From contig CALGNX010000020.1 of NCBI GenBank assembly GCA_937958265.1, positions 1 to 64,000 of the forward strand: DNA of 64,000 bases, given 5' to 3'. The notes under the pieces are model-generated. The model saw only the letters and a program-made list of their open reading frames with translations, did no database searches and was not told the DNA's origin. The position numbers and the translations under genes were made by a program. This DNA comes from an uncultured Algibacter sp. Its GTDB lineage: Bacteria > Bacteroidota > Bacteroidia > Flavobacteriales > Flavobacteriaceae. Below are positions 47,176 to 56,349 of the stretch, one piece after another; position 1 is the stretch's first letter; each line of letters starts with the position of its first letter.

Positions 47176-50163
47176 ATGCAAAACAAAGGATTAGTAAGAC
47201 TATTTGCTATTTTGTTTGGTTTGGTAAGTCTTTACCAATTATCATTCACATTTACAGCAAACTCAGTTGAAAAAGAGGCGCAAGAGGCGGCTATTAGTAA
47301 AATTTCAGAAACAGAAACAGATTTTCGTGCGCTTCGTAGTCAGGAAGAAGCTAGGTTTCTTCAAGAAAAAGGAACAGATACTGTTTATAATATCGGTATT
47401 GCAAAATTCACTTATAATGAGGTGAAGCAAAAGGCCATGAATCTTGGATTAGATTTAAAAGGTGGTATTAACGTTATTCTTCAAGTATCTGTAAAAGATA
47501 TATTAAAAGGATTAGCAAATAACACAACCGATCCTGTTTTTAATAAAGCTTTAGAAGATGCAACAGAACTTCAAAAAAACAGTCAGGAAACTTATGTAGA
47601 CGATTTCTTTACAGCTTTCGATAAAATTAAAGGCGATACCAAATTAGCATCTCCAGATATCTTTTATACGAGAGAATTGGATGGTGAGATTGATGGTGGC
47701 ATGTCTGATGCGGATGTAAAAGCGATTATTAAAACAAAAATAGACGAGTCTATCGTTTCTGCTTTTGAAGTATTACGTAAGCGTATTGATGAGTTTGGTG
47801 TAACCTCGCCAAACATTCAGCGTTTAGGTAATTCTGGTCGTATTTTAGTAGAACTTCCAGGGGTTAAAGATGTAGAGCGAGCAACAAGCTTATTACAAAG
47901 TACAGCACAATTGGAGTTTTGGGATGCTTATAAAGGCGAACAGTTTTTTAGCTTTTTAGATCAGGCTAATACGGTTTTAAAGGATATTGTTAAAACCGAT
48001 ACAAATGCTGAGGTTGAGTCTCAAGACGAAGAAGATGCACAAAGCGATCAAATTGATGATTTATTAGGAGATGCAGAAACAGACTCTACAGCTGTAGCAC
48101 AAAATAATCCGCTAGGTAATTTAATTAGAGGTATTGGTTACCAAGGCGGACCAGTTATTGCTAAGTTTGAAATTAAAGATAAAGAAACTGTTCTAGATTA
48201 CCTAAACAAGCCAGAAGTACGCGCATTACTGCCAGCAGACCAACGTTACGCTAAGTTTGTTTTTGGAAAACCAGAAAAAAATAGCGAATTGGTAGATTTA
48301 TATGCCTTAATAGGAAATAGAGAAAACACGCCACAATTAAGTGGAGCCGTTGTAACCGATGCTAGAAACCAGTTTGGAGCAACAGGAAACTCAGAAGTAT
48401 CTATGCAAATGAATGCTAAAGGTGCTAAGATCTGGGAAGAAATGACCGGTAAAGCATATACACAAGGTAGCCAAATTGCTATTGTTTTAGATAATGTAGT
48501 GTATTCTGCACCAGGTGTAACAACAGGTCCAATAGCAGGAGGTAGTTCTTCTATTTCTGGAAACTTCTCGTTAAACGAAGCGATAGATTTAGCAAACGTA
48601 TTACGTGCAGGTAAGTTACCAGCATCGGCAGATATTATACAAAGTGAGGTTGTAGGCCCATCTTTAGGTAAAGAAGCTATTGAAAGCGGAACAATGTCTT
48701 TCCTTATCGCTTTAGTATTAGTATTACTTTGGATGATTTTTTACTACGGAAAAGTAGGTGCTTTTTCAGATGTTGCCATGTTATTAAACCTGTTATTAAT
48801 TTTCGGTGTACTATCAGGCTTAGGTGCCGTGTTAACATTACCTGGTATTGCAGGTATTGTATTAACCATTGGTATGTCTGTGGATGCGAACGTACTTATT
48901 TTCGAGCGTATTAGAGAAGAGTTAGCAAAAGGAAAAGGACAAGTAGAGGCTATTAAAGATGGTTTTAGTAACGCTCTATCTTCAATTTTAGATGCCAACA
49001 TCACTACAGGCTTAACAGCATTAATTTTATTTGTATTTGGTACAGGGCCTATTAAAGGTTTCGCAACTACCTTATTAATTGGTATTGCAACCTCTTTATT
49101 TACAGCTATTTTTATAACTAGACTGTTAATCGATTGGTATACAAACCGTGGCGGAAAATTAGAATTCTCAACAGGCATAACTAAAAACTTGTTTAGAAAC
49201 ATCAATATCGAGTTTTTAAGTAAACGAAAAGTGGCTTATACTTTTTCAGGTGTATTAATTGTTTTAAGTTTAGGTTCTTTGTTTGTAAATGGTTTAAACC
49301 AAGGTGTCGATTTCGTAGGTGGTAGAACATATCAAGTGCGTTTTGCACAAGATGTAAGCGCATCAGAAATTACAAATCTATTATCTAGCCCAGACGTATT
49401 TGGAAGTGCAGATGCCAAAACATTTGGAGATGAAAACCAACTTAAAATTACCACTAAATATAAGGTAAACGAATCTGGATCAAAGGTAGATGAGGAAATT
49501 AGAAAATCGCTTTACCAAGCCTTAGTACCGCACTTGCAAGGTATAACCTATGAGAAGTTTATCGATTTAAACGACGAGAATAAGCAAGTCGGTTTACTAG
49601 AATCTTACAAAGTAACACCAACCATAGCCGATGATATTAAGCAAGCCTCTTTTTGGGCTATTTTAGGATCCTTAATTGTAGTATTCCTTTATATCTTAAT
49701 GCGTTTTAAAAAGTGGCAATACTCATTAGGAGCAGTAGCTGCTGTATTTCACGATGTTATTATTGTATTAGGTATATTCTCGTTAACCTATAAATTTATG
49801 CCATTTAATATGGAAATAAATCAAGCGTTTATTGCGGCAGTATTAACCGTAATTGGTTACTCATTAAACGATACCGTAGTTGTGTTTGATAGAATTCGTG
49901 AGTTTTTCAATGAGTATACAAGTTGGGATTTCGATAAAGTCGTAAACGTATCTTTAAGTAGTACATTAAGTAGAACCCTAAATACATCGTTAACAACATT
50001 AGTAGTACTGTTAGCTATATTCATATTTGGAGGAGATTCCATAAGAGGCTTTATGTTTGCCTTAATTATTGGAGTTGTTGTGGGTACCTACTCATCATTA
50101 TTTATTGCAACGCCAATCATGTTCGATTCTGTTAAAAAATTAGAAGAGAATAACGAAGCGTAA
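47176..50163 (+). CDS. secDF: SecDF fusion, protein translocase accessory
   Basis: A 995-aa membrane protein joining SecD and SecF in one chain, as is usual in Bacteroidota. It uses the proton gradient to pull proteins through SecYEG. The SecD half carries NLGLDLKGGINVILQV near residue 90, a large periplasmic region and six helices with GIVLTIGMSVDANVLIFERIREEL near residue 570. The SecF half starts near residue 680, with FVGGRTYQVRF, and has six more helices with VIGYSLNDTVVVFDRIREFF near residue 895. The acidic insert EVESQDEEDAQSDQIDDLLGDAETD near residue 280 lies in the periplasmic domain. Confidence 0.97.
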   Translation: MQNKGLVRLFAILFGLVSLYQLSFTFTANSVEKEAQEAAISKISETETDFRALRSQEEARFLQEKGTDTVYNIGIAKFTYNEVKQKAMNLGLDLKGGINVILQVSVKDILKGLANNTTDPVFNKALEDATELQKNSQETYVDDFFTAFDKIKGDTKLASPDIFYTRELDGEIDGGMSDADVKAIIKTKIDESIVSAFEVLRKRIDEFGVTSPNIQRLGNSGRILVELPGVKDVERATSLLQSTAQLEFWDAYKGEQFFSFLDQANTVLKDIVKTDTNAEVESQDEEDAQSDQIDDLLGDAETDSTAVAQNNPLGNLIRGIGYQGGPVIAKFEIKDKETVLDYLNKPEVRALLPADQRYAKFVFGKPEKNSELVDLYALIGNRENTPQLSGAVVTDARNQFGATGNSEVSMQMNAKGAKIWEEMTGKAYTQGSQIAIVLDNVVYSAPGVTTGPIAGGSSSISGNFSLNEAIDLANVLRAGKLPASADIIQSEVVGPSLGKEAIESGTMSFLIALVLVLLWMIFYYGKVGAFSDVAMLLNLLLIFGVLSGLGAVLTLPGIAGIVLTIGMSVDANVLIFERIREELAKGKGQVEAIKDGFSNALSSILDANITTGLTALILFVFGTGPIKGFATTLLIGIATSLFTAIFITRLLIDWYTNRGGKLEFSTGITKNLFRNINIEFLSKRKVAYTFSGVLIVLSLGSLFVNGLNQGVDFVGGRTYQVRFAQDVSASEITNLLSSPDVFGSADAKTFGDENQLKITTKYKVNESGSKVDEEIRKSLYQALVPHLQGITYEKFIDLNDENKQVGLLESYKVTPTIADDIKQASFWAILGSLIVVFLYILMRFKKWQYSLGAVAAVFHDVIIVLGIFSLTYKFMPFNMEINQAFIAAVLTVIGYSLNDTVVVFDRIREFFNEYTSWDFDKVVNVSLSSTLSRTLNTSLTTLVVLLAIFIFGGDSIRGFMFALIIGVVVGTYSSLFIATPIMFDSVKKLEENNEA

Positions 50164-50184
50164 AATAATTTAAAATTTATTTTT

Positions 50185-50220
50185 AAAGCCTATTAACACT
50201 CTGTTAGTAGGCTTTTTTGT
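50185..50220 (+). terminator. Terminator of secDF
   Basis: AAAGCCTA..AACA pairs with TGTT..TAGGCTTT, followed by TTTTTG. Confidence 0.85.
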
Positions 50221-50232
50221 ATTCTAAAATTA

Positions 50233-50329
50233 GGGCGTTCCCCGAAAAGGGTCAGGCTTTCCGCTACAAGTCCTCGAAACAGCGCTTAAGGCGCCGTATC
50301 TGTGGGCTATCCGCTTCAATCCTTAACGC
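50233..50329 (-). repeat. Dispersed intergenic repeat, copy D
   Basis: Minus-orientation copy. On the minus strand it shows GCGTTAAGGATTGAAGCGG, ATAGCCCACAG, TCGAGGACTTGTAGCGG, AAAGCCTGACCC and GGGGAACGCCC. The centre holds a separate palindromic segment (GGCGCCTTAAGCGCT). It lies just after the secDF terminator. Confidence 0.88.
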
Positions 50330-50571
50330 AATACCTGCTAGCGTTACAGTGTAAATTTTTGGTAGAATATATCCTTAATTATTATTATTTATACATGTCA
50401 AAAAACAATTACGATGAACAAAAAATAGAATAAGAATTGTAAAACAGGTTTGTTAAACACCAGAGAAGCACACATTTTAAAATGTAAGAAGGAAGCATAT
50501 ACATTTTAAATTAAATTGATTCTTAATAAGAACATAAGTAATATTATATAACAAATAAAAATATAAATTTT
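50330..50571. other. Intergenic, no gene seen
   Basis: AT-rich spacer between repeat copy D and the -7 box of the next gene. I see nothing further in it. Confidence 0.45.
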
Positions 50572-50579
50572 TACTTTTG
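50572..50579 (+). promoter_or_regulatory. -7 element of the lactone-oxidase gene
   Basis: TACTTTTG matches TAnnTTTG and lies 10 nt before the first ATG (50590). The leader would be very short. Confidence 0.5.
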
Positions 50580-50589
50580 TATAACTTTA

Positions 50590-51903
50590 ATGATACCAAT
50601 GATAAAAGAAGAAAACGGAGTTTGGAGAAGTTGGAACGATAATTTAGTTTACAATTACAAGAATCTGTACAAAATTACAACCGAAGAAGAATTACAAGAT
50701 GTTATATCAAAGACCGACAAAATACGTTTTTTCGGTACTAAACAATCCTCTGCAGATATTGCTGCAGGTGTGGATTCCCTTATTGATATTTCAGAGTTTA
50801 ATAACATATTAGGCTATAACGATGCCGAGCGCACAATTACAGTGCAATCCGGTATGATTTTAGGGGATATGCTAGAAGCTATTGAGGCAAAAGGTTGGTG
50901 TATACCATGCTTACCAGACATTAATACCATTACCATTGGCGGTGCTTTAGCTACAGGTACACACGGTACAAGCGGGAAAATGTTATGTGAGTATATGACG
51001 AGTTGCCGATTAGTTTTAGCAGACGGCTCTATAAAAGAAGTAAAGGCTAGCGATGCGTTAATGGATGCTGTAAGAGTATCTCTTGGTGTATTAGGTGTTA
51101 TGTCTACAATAACATTTGCATGCGAACCTATTTATACATTACATATAAAGGAAGGCCCAGAAGACGACTCTGAGTGGTTGCCAAAAATAAAAGAGCGTTT
51201 AAAAAAGCACGATTTTCTGCGTATTCTTTGGTTGCCGCACACAGATAAAGGTTACGTAATTACAGGCGATAAAATAGACCCTAACACAGAAGTAAAAGAA
51301 GATTTAGGTCCCAAATATTTAAAGCATAGAAGAAGCGCTTCAAAAATACTATACAAATATACACACGTTTTTCCTTGGATTACCGCCATAGCAAACAAGC
51401 TTTTATATAAAGGGTTTTTCAGTTCAACAAAAGAGCATAAAGGATCGTTATACCAAGCTACAGTTACAAAATCTAGAGGCTCTACCTTGGAGTTAGCAGA
51501 ATGGACTATCGCTTTAGATAAGTTTCCAACCGTTTTTAATGAGTTAAAAACAGAAATTAATAAATGGAGTAACAAATCTTTTATTCATATCCCAATGGAT
51601 GTTCGGTTTGTTTATAAAGATAACTCTTGGTTAAGTTACGCCTATAAAGCAGATACCGTTACCATGGGTTGCGTGTCTAGAAACGCAGCAACAGCAGATA
51701 CTTATGAGGCTTTTAAAAGTATAGAAAAAATATTTTTAAAGCATGGTGGTAAACCACACTGGGGCAAACGCTTTATGGCTAAAGATCAAGAATTAGGAAA
51801 AGTTTACGATAAATGGGAAGATTTTAAATCTTTAAGAAACACCTTAGACCCAACTAATAAATTGCTAAACCCGTATTTAACCCAATTGTTTAATAAAAAC
51901 TAA
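50590..51903 (+). CDS. FAD-dependent D-arabinono-1,4-lactone oxidase-like protein
   Basis: A 437-aa oxidase of the VAO/ALO type. The N-terminal FAD-binding PCMH domain carries GMILGDMLEAIEAKGWCIPCLPDINTITIGGALATGTHGTSGK near residues 95-137. In related enzymes the His in this motif can anchor FAD. The C-terminal ALO domain ends KPHWGKRFMAKDQELGKVYDKWEDFKSLRNTLDPTNKLLNPYL, the family signature (HWGK). It oxidises an aldonolactone or polyol, and the actual substrate is not known. It is probably monocistronic, with a terminator after it. Confidence 0.9.
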   Translation: MIPMIKEENGVWRSWNDNLVYNYKNLYKITTEEELQDVISKTDKIRFFGTKQSSADIAAGVDSLIDISEFNNILGYNDAERTITVQSGMILGDMLEAIEAKGWCIPCLPDINTITIGGALATGTHGTSGKMLCEYMTSCRLVLADGSIKEVKASDALMDAVRVSLGVLGVMSTITFACEPIYTLHIKEGPEDDSEWLPKIKERLKKHDFLRILWLPHTDKGYVITGDKIDPNTEVKEDLGPKYLKHRRSASKILYKYTHVFPWITAIANKLLYKGFFSSTKEHKGSLYQATVTKSRGSTLELAEWTIALDKFPTVFNELKTEINKWSNKSFIHIPMDVRFVYKDNSWLSYAYKADTVTMGCVSRNAATADTYEAFKSIEKIFLKHGGKPHWGKRFMAKDQELGKVYDKWEDFKSLRNTLDPTNKLLNPYLTQLFNKN

Positions 51904-51959
51904 AGCAGTCTATTTAGTTATTATTAAAAAACAGTAAAATAAATTCAATTTTAGTTGAA

Positions 51960-51995
51960 GGCCTACTAAACTTTTAAGGTATAGTAGGTTTTTTG
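51960..51995 (+). terminator. Terminator after the lactone-oxidase gene
   Basis: CCTACTA (51962-51968) pairs with TAGTAGG (51982-51988), followed by TTTTTT. Confidence 0.75.
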
Positions 51996-52015
51996 CTAAT
52001 ATAAATACCAATAAT

Positions 52016-52666
52016 ATGTTACCTAAAGGTTTTTTGTTCGATTTTGATGGAGTAGTGGTAGATAGTTTTGAAAGTCATAATTCGGCTTGGTCATCAGCAT
52101 TTAAAACGTTGTTTAATAAAGAGATTCCGGCTTTTCCTAAAAGTCATGCTGGTAAATCTCCTATGGTTATCTCAGAATATTTCTGTGGTACAATAGATAA
52201 AAAAACGCAAACTGAAGCTTTATACTTATTAAAAGATAAGCACTTGGATACACATTTTATCACACCAAAATTATTGCCTGGTGTACATGAGTTTACACGT
52301 TTCTTATCAAGTAAAAATATTCCTTATGGCATAGCTAGTAATGCAACAAAACAATTTTTAAAAAATAGTATTTACCATTTAAATTTAAATTTTCCTGCGG
52401 TATTTGGTGTGCAAGACTACGAAAAGCCAAAACCAGCACCAGAAGCTTATATGTCTCTAGCCAATGCTTTAAATATTCCAGTAACGCATTACAAAGATGT
52501 TTGGGTGTTTGAAGATAGTTTAACAGGAACAACAGCAGCAAAGTTAGCCGGTATGGTACCTATTGGAATACTCACACAATACTCGGAAAAAGAACTTAAA
52601 GAAGCCGGAAGTAAATTGTGTTTTCCTACGCTTTTAGAGGCTTTTAATTATATTAATAATTTATAA
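52016..52666 (+). CDS. HAD-superfamily hydrolase, beta-phosphoglucomutase-like
   Basis: A 216-aa HAD phosphatase or mutase of subfamily IA. Motif I is FLFDFDGVVVDS with the nucleophile and acid Asps at residues 8 and 10. Motif II is GIASNATK near residue 103. The Lys is in YEKPKPAPEAYM near residue 139 and motif III is WVFEDSLTGTTAAKLAGM near residue 165. The cap is alpha-helical. The sugar-phosphate substrate is unknown. Confidence 0.9.
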   Translation: MLPKGFLFDFDGVVVDSFESHNSAWSSAFKTLFNKEIPAFPKSHAGKSPMVISEYFCGTIDKKTQTEALYLLKDKHLDTHFITPKLLPGVHEFTRFLSSKNIPYGIASNATKQFLKNSIYHLNLNFPAVFGVQDYEKPKPAPEAYMSLANALNIPVTHYKDVWVFEDSLTGTTAAKLAGMVPIGILTQYSEKELKEAGSKLCFPTLLEAFNYINNL

Positions 52667-53106
52667 TTCCATCTTAGCCTAGTTTAAGTAATAAGTGCAA
52701 TTGGCCAAATAAATGTAAATTTTTATATTTTAAGGTTTGCCTCATTAAATTCTAATGAATAAGGTTCGTGCTTGTTTATAAGGGAATGTAAGCTCAAAAT
52801 TATCGAATATGTAAGTAGAAACTCATCTGACTTTTCGGTTAACAATGAAATAAAAAAAATGAGGTATATGGTAAATATATTTAATTTTTTTTCATGTAAA
52901 TAAAAAAAATGAAAAGTTAGATTTGTCTATATTTTTGCGAATAAAAGGAGCAAAAAGGATTATTACTTACTCTTATATTTAATAGATATATAGGTTTTTA
53001 AAAAAAAGAGATTAAGGACATTAAAATTATTGTAATCAATTTAAGAAATACTCATTATTTTTTTTAAGTAGGTTTCTTTATTTTTAAATTATGACTATAG
53101 TTTTAA
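52667..53106. other. Intergenic, no gene seen
   Basis: AT-rich 440-bp spacer. TATTTTTG at 52930-52937 fits a -7 box but no ORF or RNA fold downstream supports a gene. Confidence 0.4.
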
Positions 53107-53114
53107 TACTTTTG
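53107..53114 (+). promoter_or_regulatory. -7 element of the dciA-like gene
   Basis: TACTTTTG matches TAnnTTTG and lies 26 nt before ATG 53141. No clear -33 TTG is visible. Confidence 0.5.
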
Positions 53115-53140
53115 CACAAACATAATAGCAGCATTATAAA

Positions 53141-53437
53141 ATGGCAAGACGAAACAATGAAAATTTAAGTATTAGCGACGCTTTAAAAGTATTTGTTGAA
53201 ACCAATAAACTTGAAAAAGGTTTAGATAAGGTTAACGTTGCCGATGCTTGGGTAAAACTTATGGGAAATGGGGTAAATAACTACACAACAGCTGTAAGTT
53301 TAGAGCGCGGTGTATTATTTGTACAGTTAAGTTCTAGTGTCTTAAGAGAAGAGTTAAGCTATGGTAAACAGAAAATAGTTAATATGCTTAATGAAGATTT
53401 AGGGAAAGAAATTATTAAAAAACTGATTTTAAGGTGA
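53141..53437 (+). CDS. DciA/DUF721-family protein
   Basis: A 98-aa protein of the DUF721 family. The pattern DALKVFVETNKLEKGLDKVNVADAWVKLMGNGVNNYTTAVSLERGVLFVQLSSSVLREELSYGKQKIVNMLNEDLG is typical: a helix, then a small KH-like alpha/beta fold. Relatives (DciA) load or regulate the replicative helicase in bacteria without DnaC/DnaI, so the same role is inferred. It is 98 bp before a cold-shock gene with its own -7 box. Confidence 0.88.
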   Translation: MARRNNENLSISDALKVFVETNKLEKGLDKVNVADAWVKLMGNGVNNYTTAVSLERGVLFVQLSSSVLREELSYGKQKIVNMLNEDLGKEIIKKLILR

Positions 53438-53499
53438 TTAATAATGATTAATGAGATTAAAATTTTTGTAAAAAGTTTTAAGATTATTAAATTTTATAT

Positions 53500-53507
53500 T
53501 ATATTTG
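53500..53507 (+). promoter_or_regulatory. -7 element of the cold-shock gene
   Basis: TATATTTG matches TAnnTTTG. It lies 28 nt before ATG 53536, so the mRNA lacks the long leader seen before E. coli cspA. Confidence 0.55.
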
Positions 53508-53535
53508 TTACTTAATATATTATAATACAAATACA

Positions 53536-53727
53536 ATGAGTAAAGGTACCGTAAAATTTTTCAATGATTCTAAAGGTTTTGGATTCATTACTGAAGATGA
53601 CAACAACAAAGAGCATTTCGTACACATTTCAGGACTTATCGATGAAATTCGTGAAGGTGATGTTGTAGAATTCGATCTACAAGAAGGTAGAAAAGGATTA
53701 AACGCCGTAAACGTAAAAGTAGTCTAA
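53536..53727 (+). CDS. Cold-shock-domain protein
   Basis: A 63-aa single CSD protein that binds single-stranded RNA or DNA. RNP1 is KGFGFIT and RNP2 is EHFVHISGL. The start MSKGTVKFFNDS is canonical. It is slightly shorter than E. coli CspA (70 aa) but typical for Bacteroidota. A strong terminator follows. Confidence 0.95.
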   Translation: MSKGTVKFFNDSKGFGFITEDDNNKEHFVHISGLIDEIREGDVVEFDLQEGRKGLNAVNVKVV

Positions 53728-53754
53728 TTATATACTATTTAACAATTACAATTT

Positions 53755-53788
53755 AAAGCCTATCATTTATTTGATAGGCTTTTTTGTT
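53755..53788 (+). terminator. Terminator of the cold-shock gene
   Basis: An 11-bp stem AAAGCCTATCA/TGATAGGCTTT with a 6-nt loop, then TTTTG. Confidence 0.9.
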
Positions 53789-54221
53789 TAAATAGCCTAC
53801 AGATTATAGCCTTTATGCGTGTGTTTTAAATAATTTTGTAATTGCTAGCAAGTACGTAAGGAAAAGAGTTTTTTTGTTTCTCTACAACTTTATTTTATAA
53901 CACACGATTTTAATAAGTGCTTGGTGTGTTTATTATTCTTTAAAAATACTACTTAGTAGATTTCGAATTCTAAAAGTGTAAAAGTAGATGTAATGAGCCT
54001 AGAAGTATTATATTTAGACAGGCATTTGAGTGTTTAATTTATTTTAAAACCGTGTAATTCTGTTTAGTATGATAACAAATATGGTTTATTATTTATACAA
54101 ATATTAAATTAATATTACAGTAATAATTATATGCTAAAAAAAGAGTTAAACCATTAATAAAATTATTTTGGGTACAAGGATGGGGTAATGCAATAACTGT
54201 ATTAAAAAAAAGTAATTAAAA
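53789..54221. other. Intergenic, no gene seen
   Basis: AT-rich spacer between the converging csp and ndk genes. I find no ORF, RNA gene or repeat worth naming. Confidence 0.5.
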
Positions 54222-54256
54222 ATAAAAATTCCGCAAATTAATTGCGGAATTTCTAT
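54222..54256 (-). terminator. Terminator of ndk
   Basis: A perfect 11-bp stem AAATTCCGCAA/TTGCGGAATTT with a 5-nt loop. On the minus strand TTTATTTTTAATTA follows. Confidence 0.85.
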
Positions 54257-54285
54257 TTTATGAGAAATCTAATACTATTACATTA

Positions 54286-54705
54286 TTAAAATTGTTCTCT
54301 TCCTGAAAAATGAAAAGCAGCCTCAATAGCAGCATTATCATCACTATCACTTCCATGTACAGCATTTTCACTTATAGAATCTGCATACATTTTTCTAATA
54401 GTGCCTTCAGCAGCATCATTAGGGTTTGTCGCACCAATTAAGGCTCTAAAATCTTCAACAGCATTTTCTTTTTCTAAAATAGCTGCAACTACAGGACCAC
54501 GTGTCATATACTCCACTAATTCTCCAAAGAAAGGGCGCTCCTTATGTACTGCGTAAAATGCCTGAGCATCTGCCGTAGTCATTTGGGTTAATTTTAAAGC
54601 TAAAATTTTAAAACCTGAAGTTGAAATTTTTTCTAATATTGCCCCGATGTGTTGTTTCTCAACAGCATCTGGCTTAAGCATTGTAAATGTTCTATTTGTT
54701 GCCAT
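54286..54705 (-). CDS. ndk: Nucleoside diphosphate kinase
   Basis: A 139-aa enzyme that balances nucleoside triphosphates. The start [17 protein letters not shown], the active-site His in [14 protein letters not shown] near residue 117 and [27 protein letters not shown] are all standard. The length is typical. It is divergent from nrnA with 88 bp between the starts. Confidence 0.97.
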   Translation of the reverse strand: MATNRTFTMLKPDAVEKQHIGAILEKISTSGFKILALKLTQMTTADAQAFYAVHKERPFFGELVEYMTRGPVVAAILEKENAVEDFRALIGATNPNDAAEGTIRKMYADSISENAVHGSDSDDNAAIEAAFHFSGREQF

Positions 54706-54726
54706 TTATTTTAATTTATTTGCACG

Positions 54727-54756
54727 CAAAAGTAATCTATTTCTATGAAATTGCAA
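54727..54756 (-). promoter_or_regulatory. Promoter of ndk
   Basis: On the minus strand TTG (54756-54754), a 19-nt spacer and TACTTTTG (54734-54727) form a full flavobacterial consensus. The TTG is part of a TTGCAA palindrome facing the divergent nrnA gene, whose own -7-like box TATCTTCG lies at 54780-54787. Confidence 0.65.
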
Positions 54757-54793
54757 CACTACCAATTTTAAAAAAATTGTATCTTCGCTAACT

Positions 54794-55813
54794 ATGAATA
54801 AGCAAGATATTACGAGCATAAAACAATTGTTAGCTGTAAAGCAAAATATTGTAATTGTACCTCATAAAAATCCAGATGGCGACGCTATTGGATCTACTTT
54901 GGGTTTATACCATTATTTGTCTAAAGGTGGCCATAATGTTAACGTTTTAGTACCGAATGATTACCCTACATTCTTAAAATGGATTCCAGGAAGTGATATG
55001 ATTTTAAGGCATGATTCACAAACAAAATTGTGTGAAAACTTAATTAATAATGCCGATATTATTTTTACTTTAGATTTTAATGCCTTTCATAGAACAGGAA
55101 ATATGGAAGCTGTTTTAAGTAACAGTAATGCTATAAAAATAATGATTGACCACCACCAGGCGCCAGATAACTATGCCAAATTTACGTATAGCGATGTTGG
55201 TATGAGTAGCACCTGCGAAATGGTTTACCATTTTATGGATAAATTAGGAGATACCAGTTTACTCGATTCTAATATTGCAACAGCCTTATATGTTGGAATA
55301 ATGACAGATACAGGATCTTTTAGGTTCCGCTCAACCACCAGTACAACACACGATGTTATAGCCAAGTTAATAGAAAACGGCGCAGATAATACAACCATTC
55401 ATAATAATGTGTTTGATAGAAATAGTTATAACAGCCTACAATTATTAGGTTGCGCTTTAACAAATTTAAGAGTTGTTCCAGAATCTAGAACGGCTTATAT
55501 AACACTATCTCAAGAAGAACTTCATAAGTACGATTATAAAAAAGGAGATACTGAAGGTATTGTTAATTATGGTTTATCATTAGATAATGTGGTTTTAGCA
55601 GCTATATTTATTGAGGATAAAAATGAAGGTATTATAAAAATTTCATTACGCTCAAAAGGAAATTTTTCGGTTAATGAAATGTCTAGATCTTATTTTGAAG
55701 GTGGCGGTCATACCAATGCTGCCGGAGGAAAAAGTGACTTATCCTTAAAGGAAACCGTTGAAAAATTTATTAGTATATTGCCAAGCTACCAAAAAGTACT
55801 AAACAATGAATAA
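54794..55813 (+). CDS. nrnA: DHH/DHHA1 phosphoesterase, NrnA-like
   Basis: A 339-aa bifunctional oligoribonuclease/pAp-phosphatase-type protein. Metal-binding motifs are VPHKNPDGDAIGSTLGL near residue 25, TLDFNAFHR near residue 95, and IMIDHHQAP near residue 117 (the DHH motif). GIMTDTGSFRFRSTT lies near residue 173. The DHHA1 end carries SYFEGGGHTNAAGGKSDL. It degrades nanoRNA and pAp. It overlaps gldI by 8 bp, so they are translated from one mRNA, as in other flavobacteria. Confidence 0.92.
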   Translation: MNKQDITSIKQLLAVKQNIVIVPHKNPDGDAIGSTLGLYHYLSKGGHNVNVLVPNDYPTFLKWIPGSDMILRHDSQTKLCENLINNADIIFTLDFNAFHRTGNMEAVLSNSNAIKIMIDHHQAPDNYAKFTYSDVGMSSTCEMVYHFMDKLGDTSLLDSNIATALYVGIMTDTGSFRFRSTTSTTHDVIAKLIENGADNTTIHNNVFDRNSYNSLQLLGCALTNLRVVPESRTAYITLSQEELHKYDYKKGDTEGIVNYGLSLDNVVLAAIFIEDKNEGIIKISLRSKGNFSVNEMSRSYFEGGGHTNAAGGKSDLSLKETVEKFISILPSYQKVLNNE

Positions 55814-56348
55814 ATTAATAATTATAGCTTCTGTTTTTCTTATGTTTGGTTGTAAAACACCTGAGGCCAGACGCCCTGTAACGGTTAAAACAGGATCTTT
55901 TATAAATTCATCTATCGAGCGTAACAAAAAACTTTATGCTAAAGAAAAAGTTGATTTTGAAGCTATAATGAATAATGAAGAGCACACTTATTTAGCTTCA
56001 AACAGTGGGTTTTGGTATTACTATAATAGTAAAATTGATATTGACACACTACAAACACCCCAATTTGGCGATATTGTTAACTTTAATTACAATGTTACAT
56101 CTATAAATGGCCAAGTTATATATTCAGCCGAAGTTTTAAAAACCCAAAATTATGCTATGGATAAACAGGAATTGTTTACGGGTTTGCGCGAAGGCTTAAA
56201 ACTAATGAAAACAGGAGAAACCATTACGTTTTTATTTCCTTCACAAAAAGCTTATGGCTACTATGGCGATACAAAAAAAATAGGCCGTAATGTGCCTTTA
56301 ATATGTAAAGTTACAGTTAATTCTATTACCCCAAATAAAACTAATTAG
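55806..56348 (+). CDS. gldI: Gliding motility lipoprotein GldI, FKBP-type prolyl isomerase
   Basis: A 180-aa lipoprotein; the lipobox LMFGC puts the modified Cys at position 16. The C-terminal half is an FKBP domain (FGDIVNFNYNVTSINGQVIYSAE, LFTGLREGLKLMKTGETITFLFPSQKAYGYYG, IGRNVPLICKVTVNSI). GldI is needed for gliding in Flavobacterium johnsoniae and probably helps fold periplasmic or T9SS components. It follows nrnA with overlap and precedes a second prolyl isomerase by 1 bp. Confidence 0.92.
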   Translation: MNKLIIIASVFLMFGCKTPEARRPVTVKTGSFINSSIERNKKLYAKEKVDFEAIMNNEEHTYLASNSGFWYYYNSKIDIDTLQTPQFGDIVNFNYNVTSINGQVIYSAEVLKTQNYAMDKQELFTGLREGLKLMKTGETITFLFPSQKAYGYYGDTKKIGRNVPLICKVTVNSITPNKTN

Positions 56349-56349
56349 T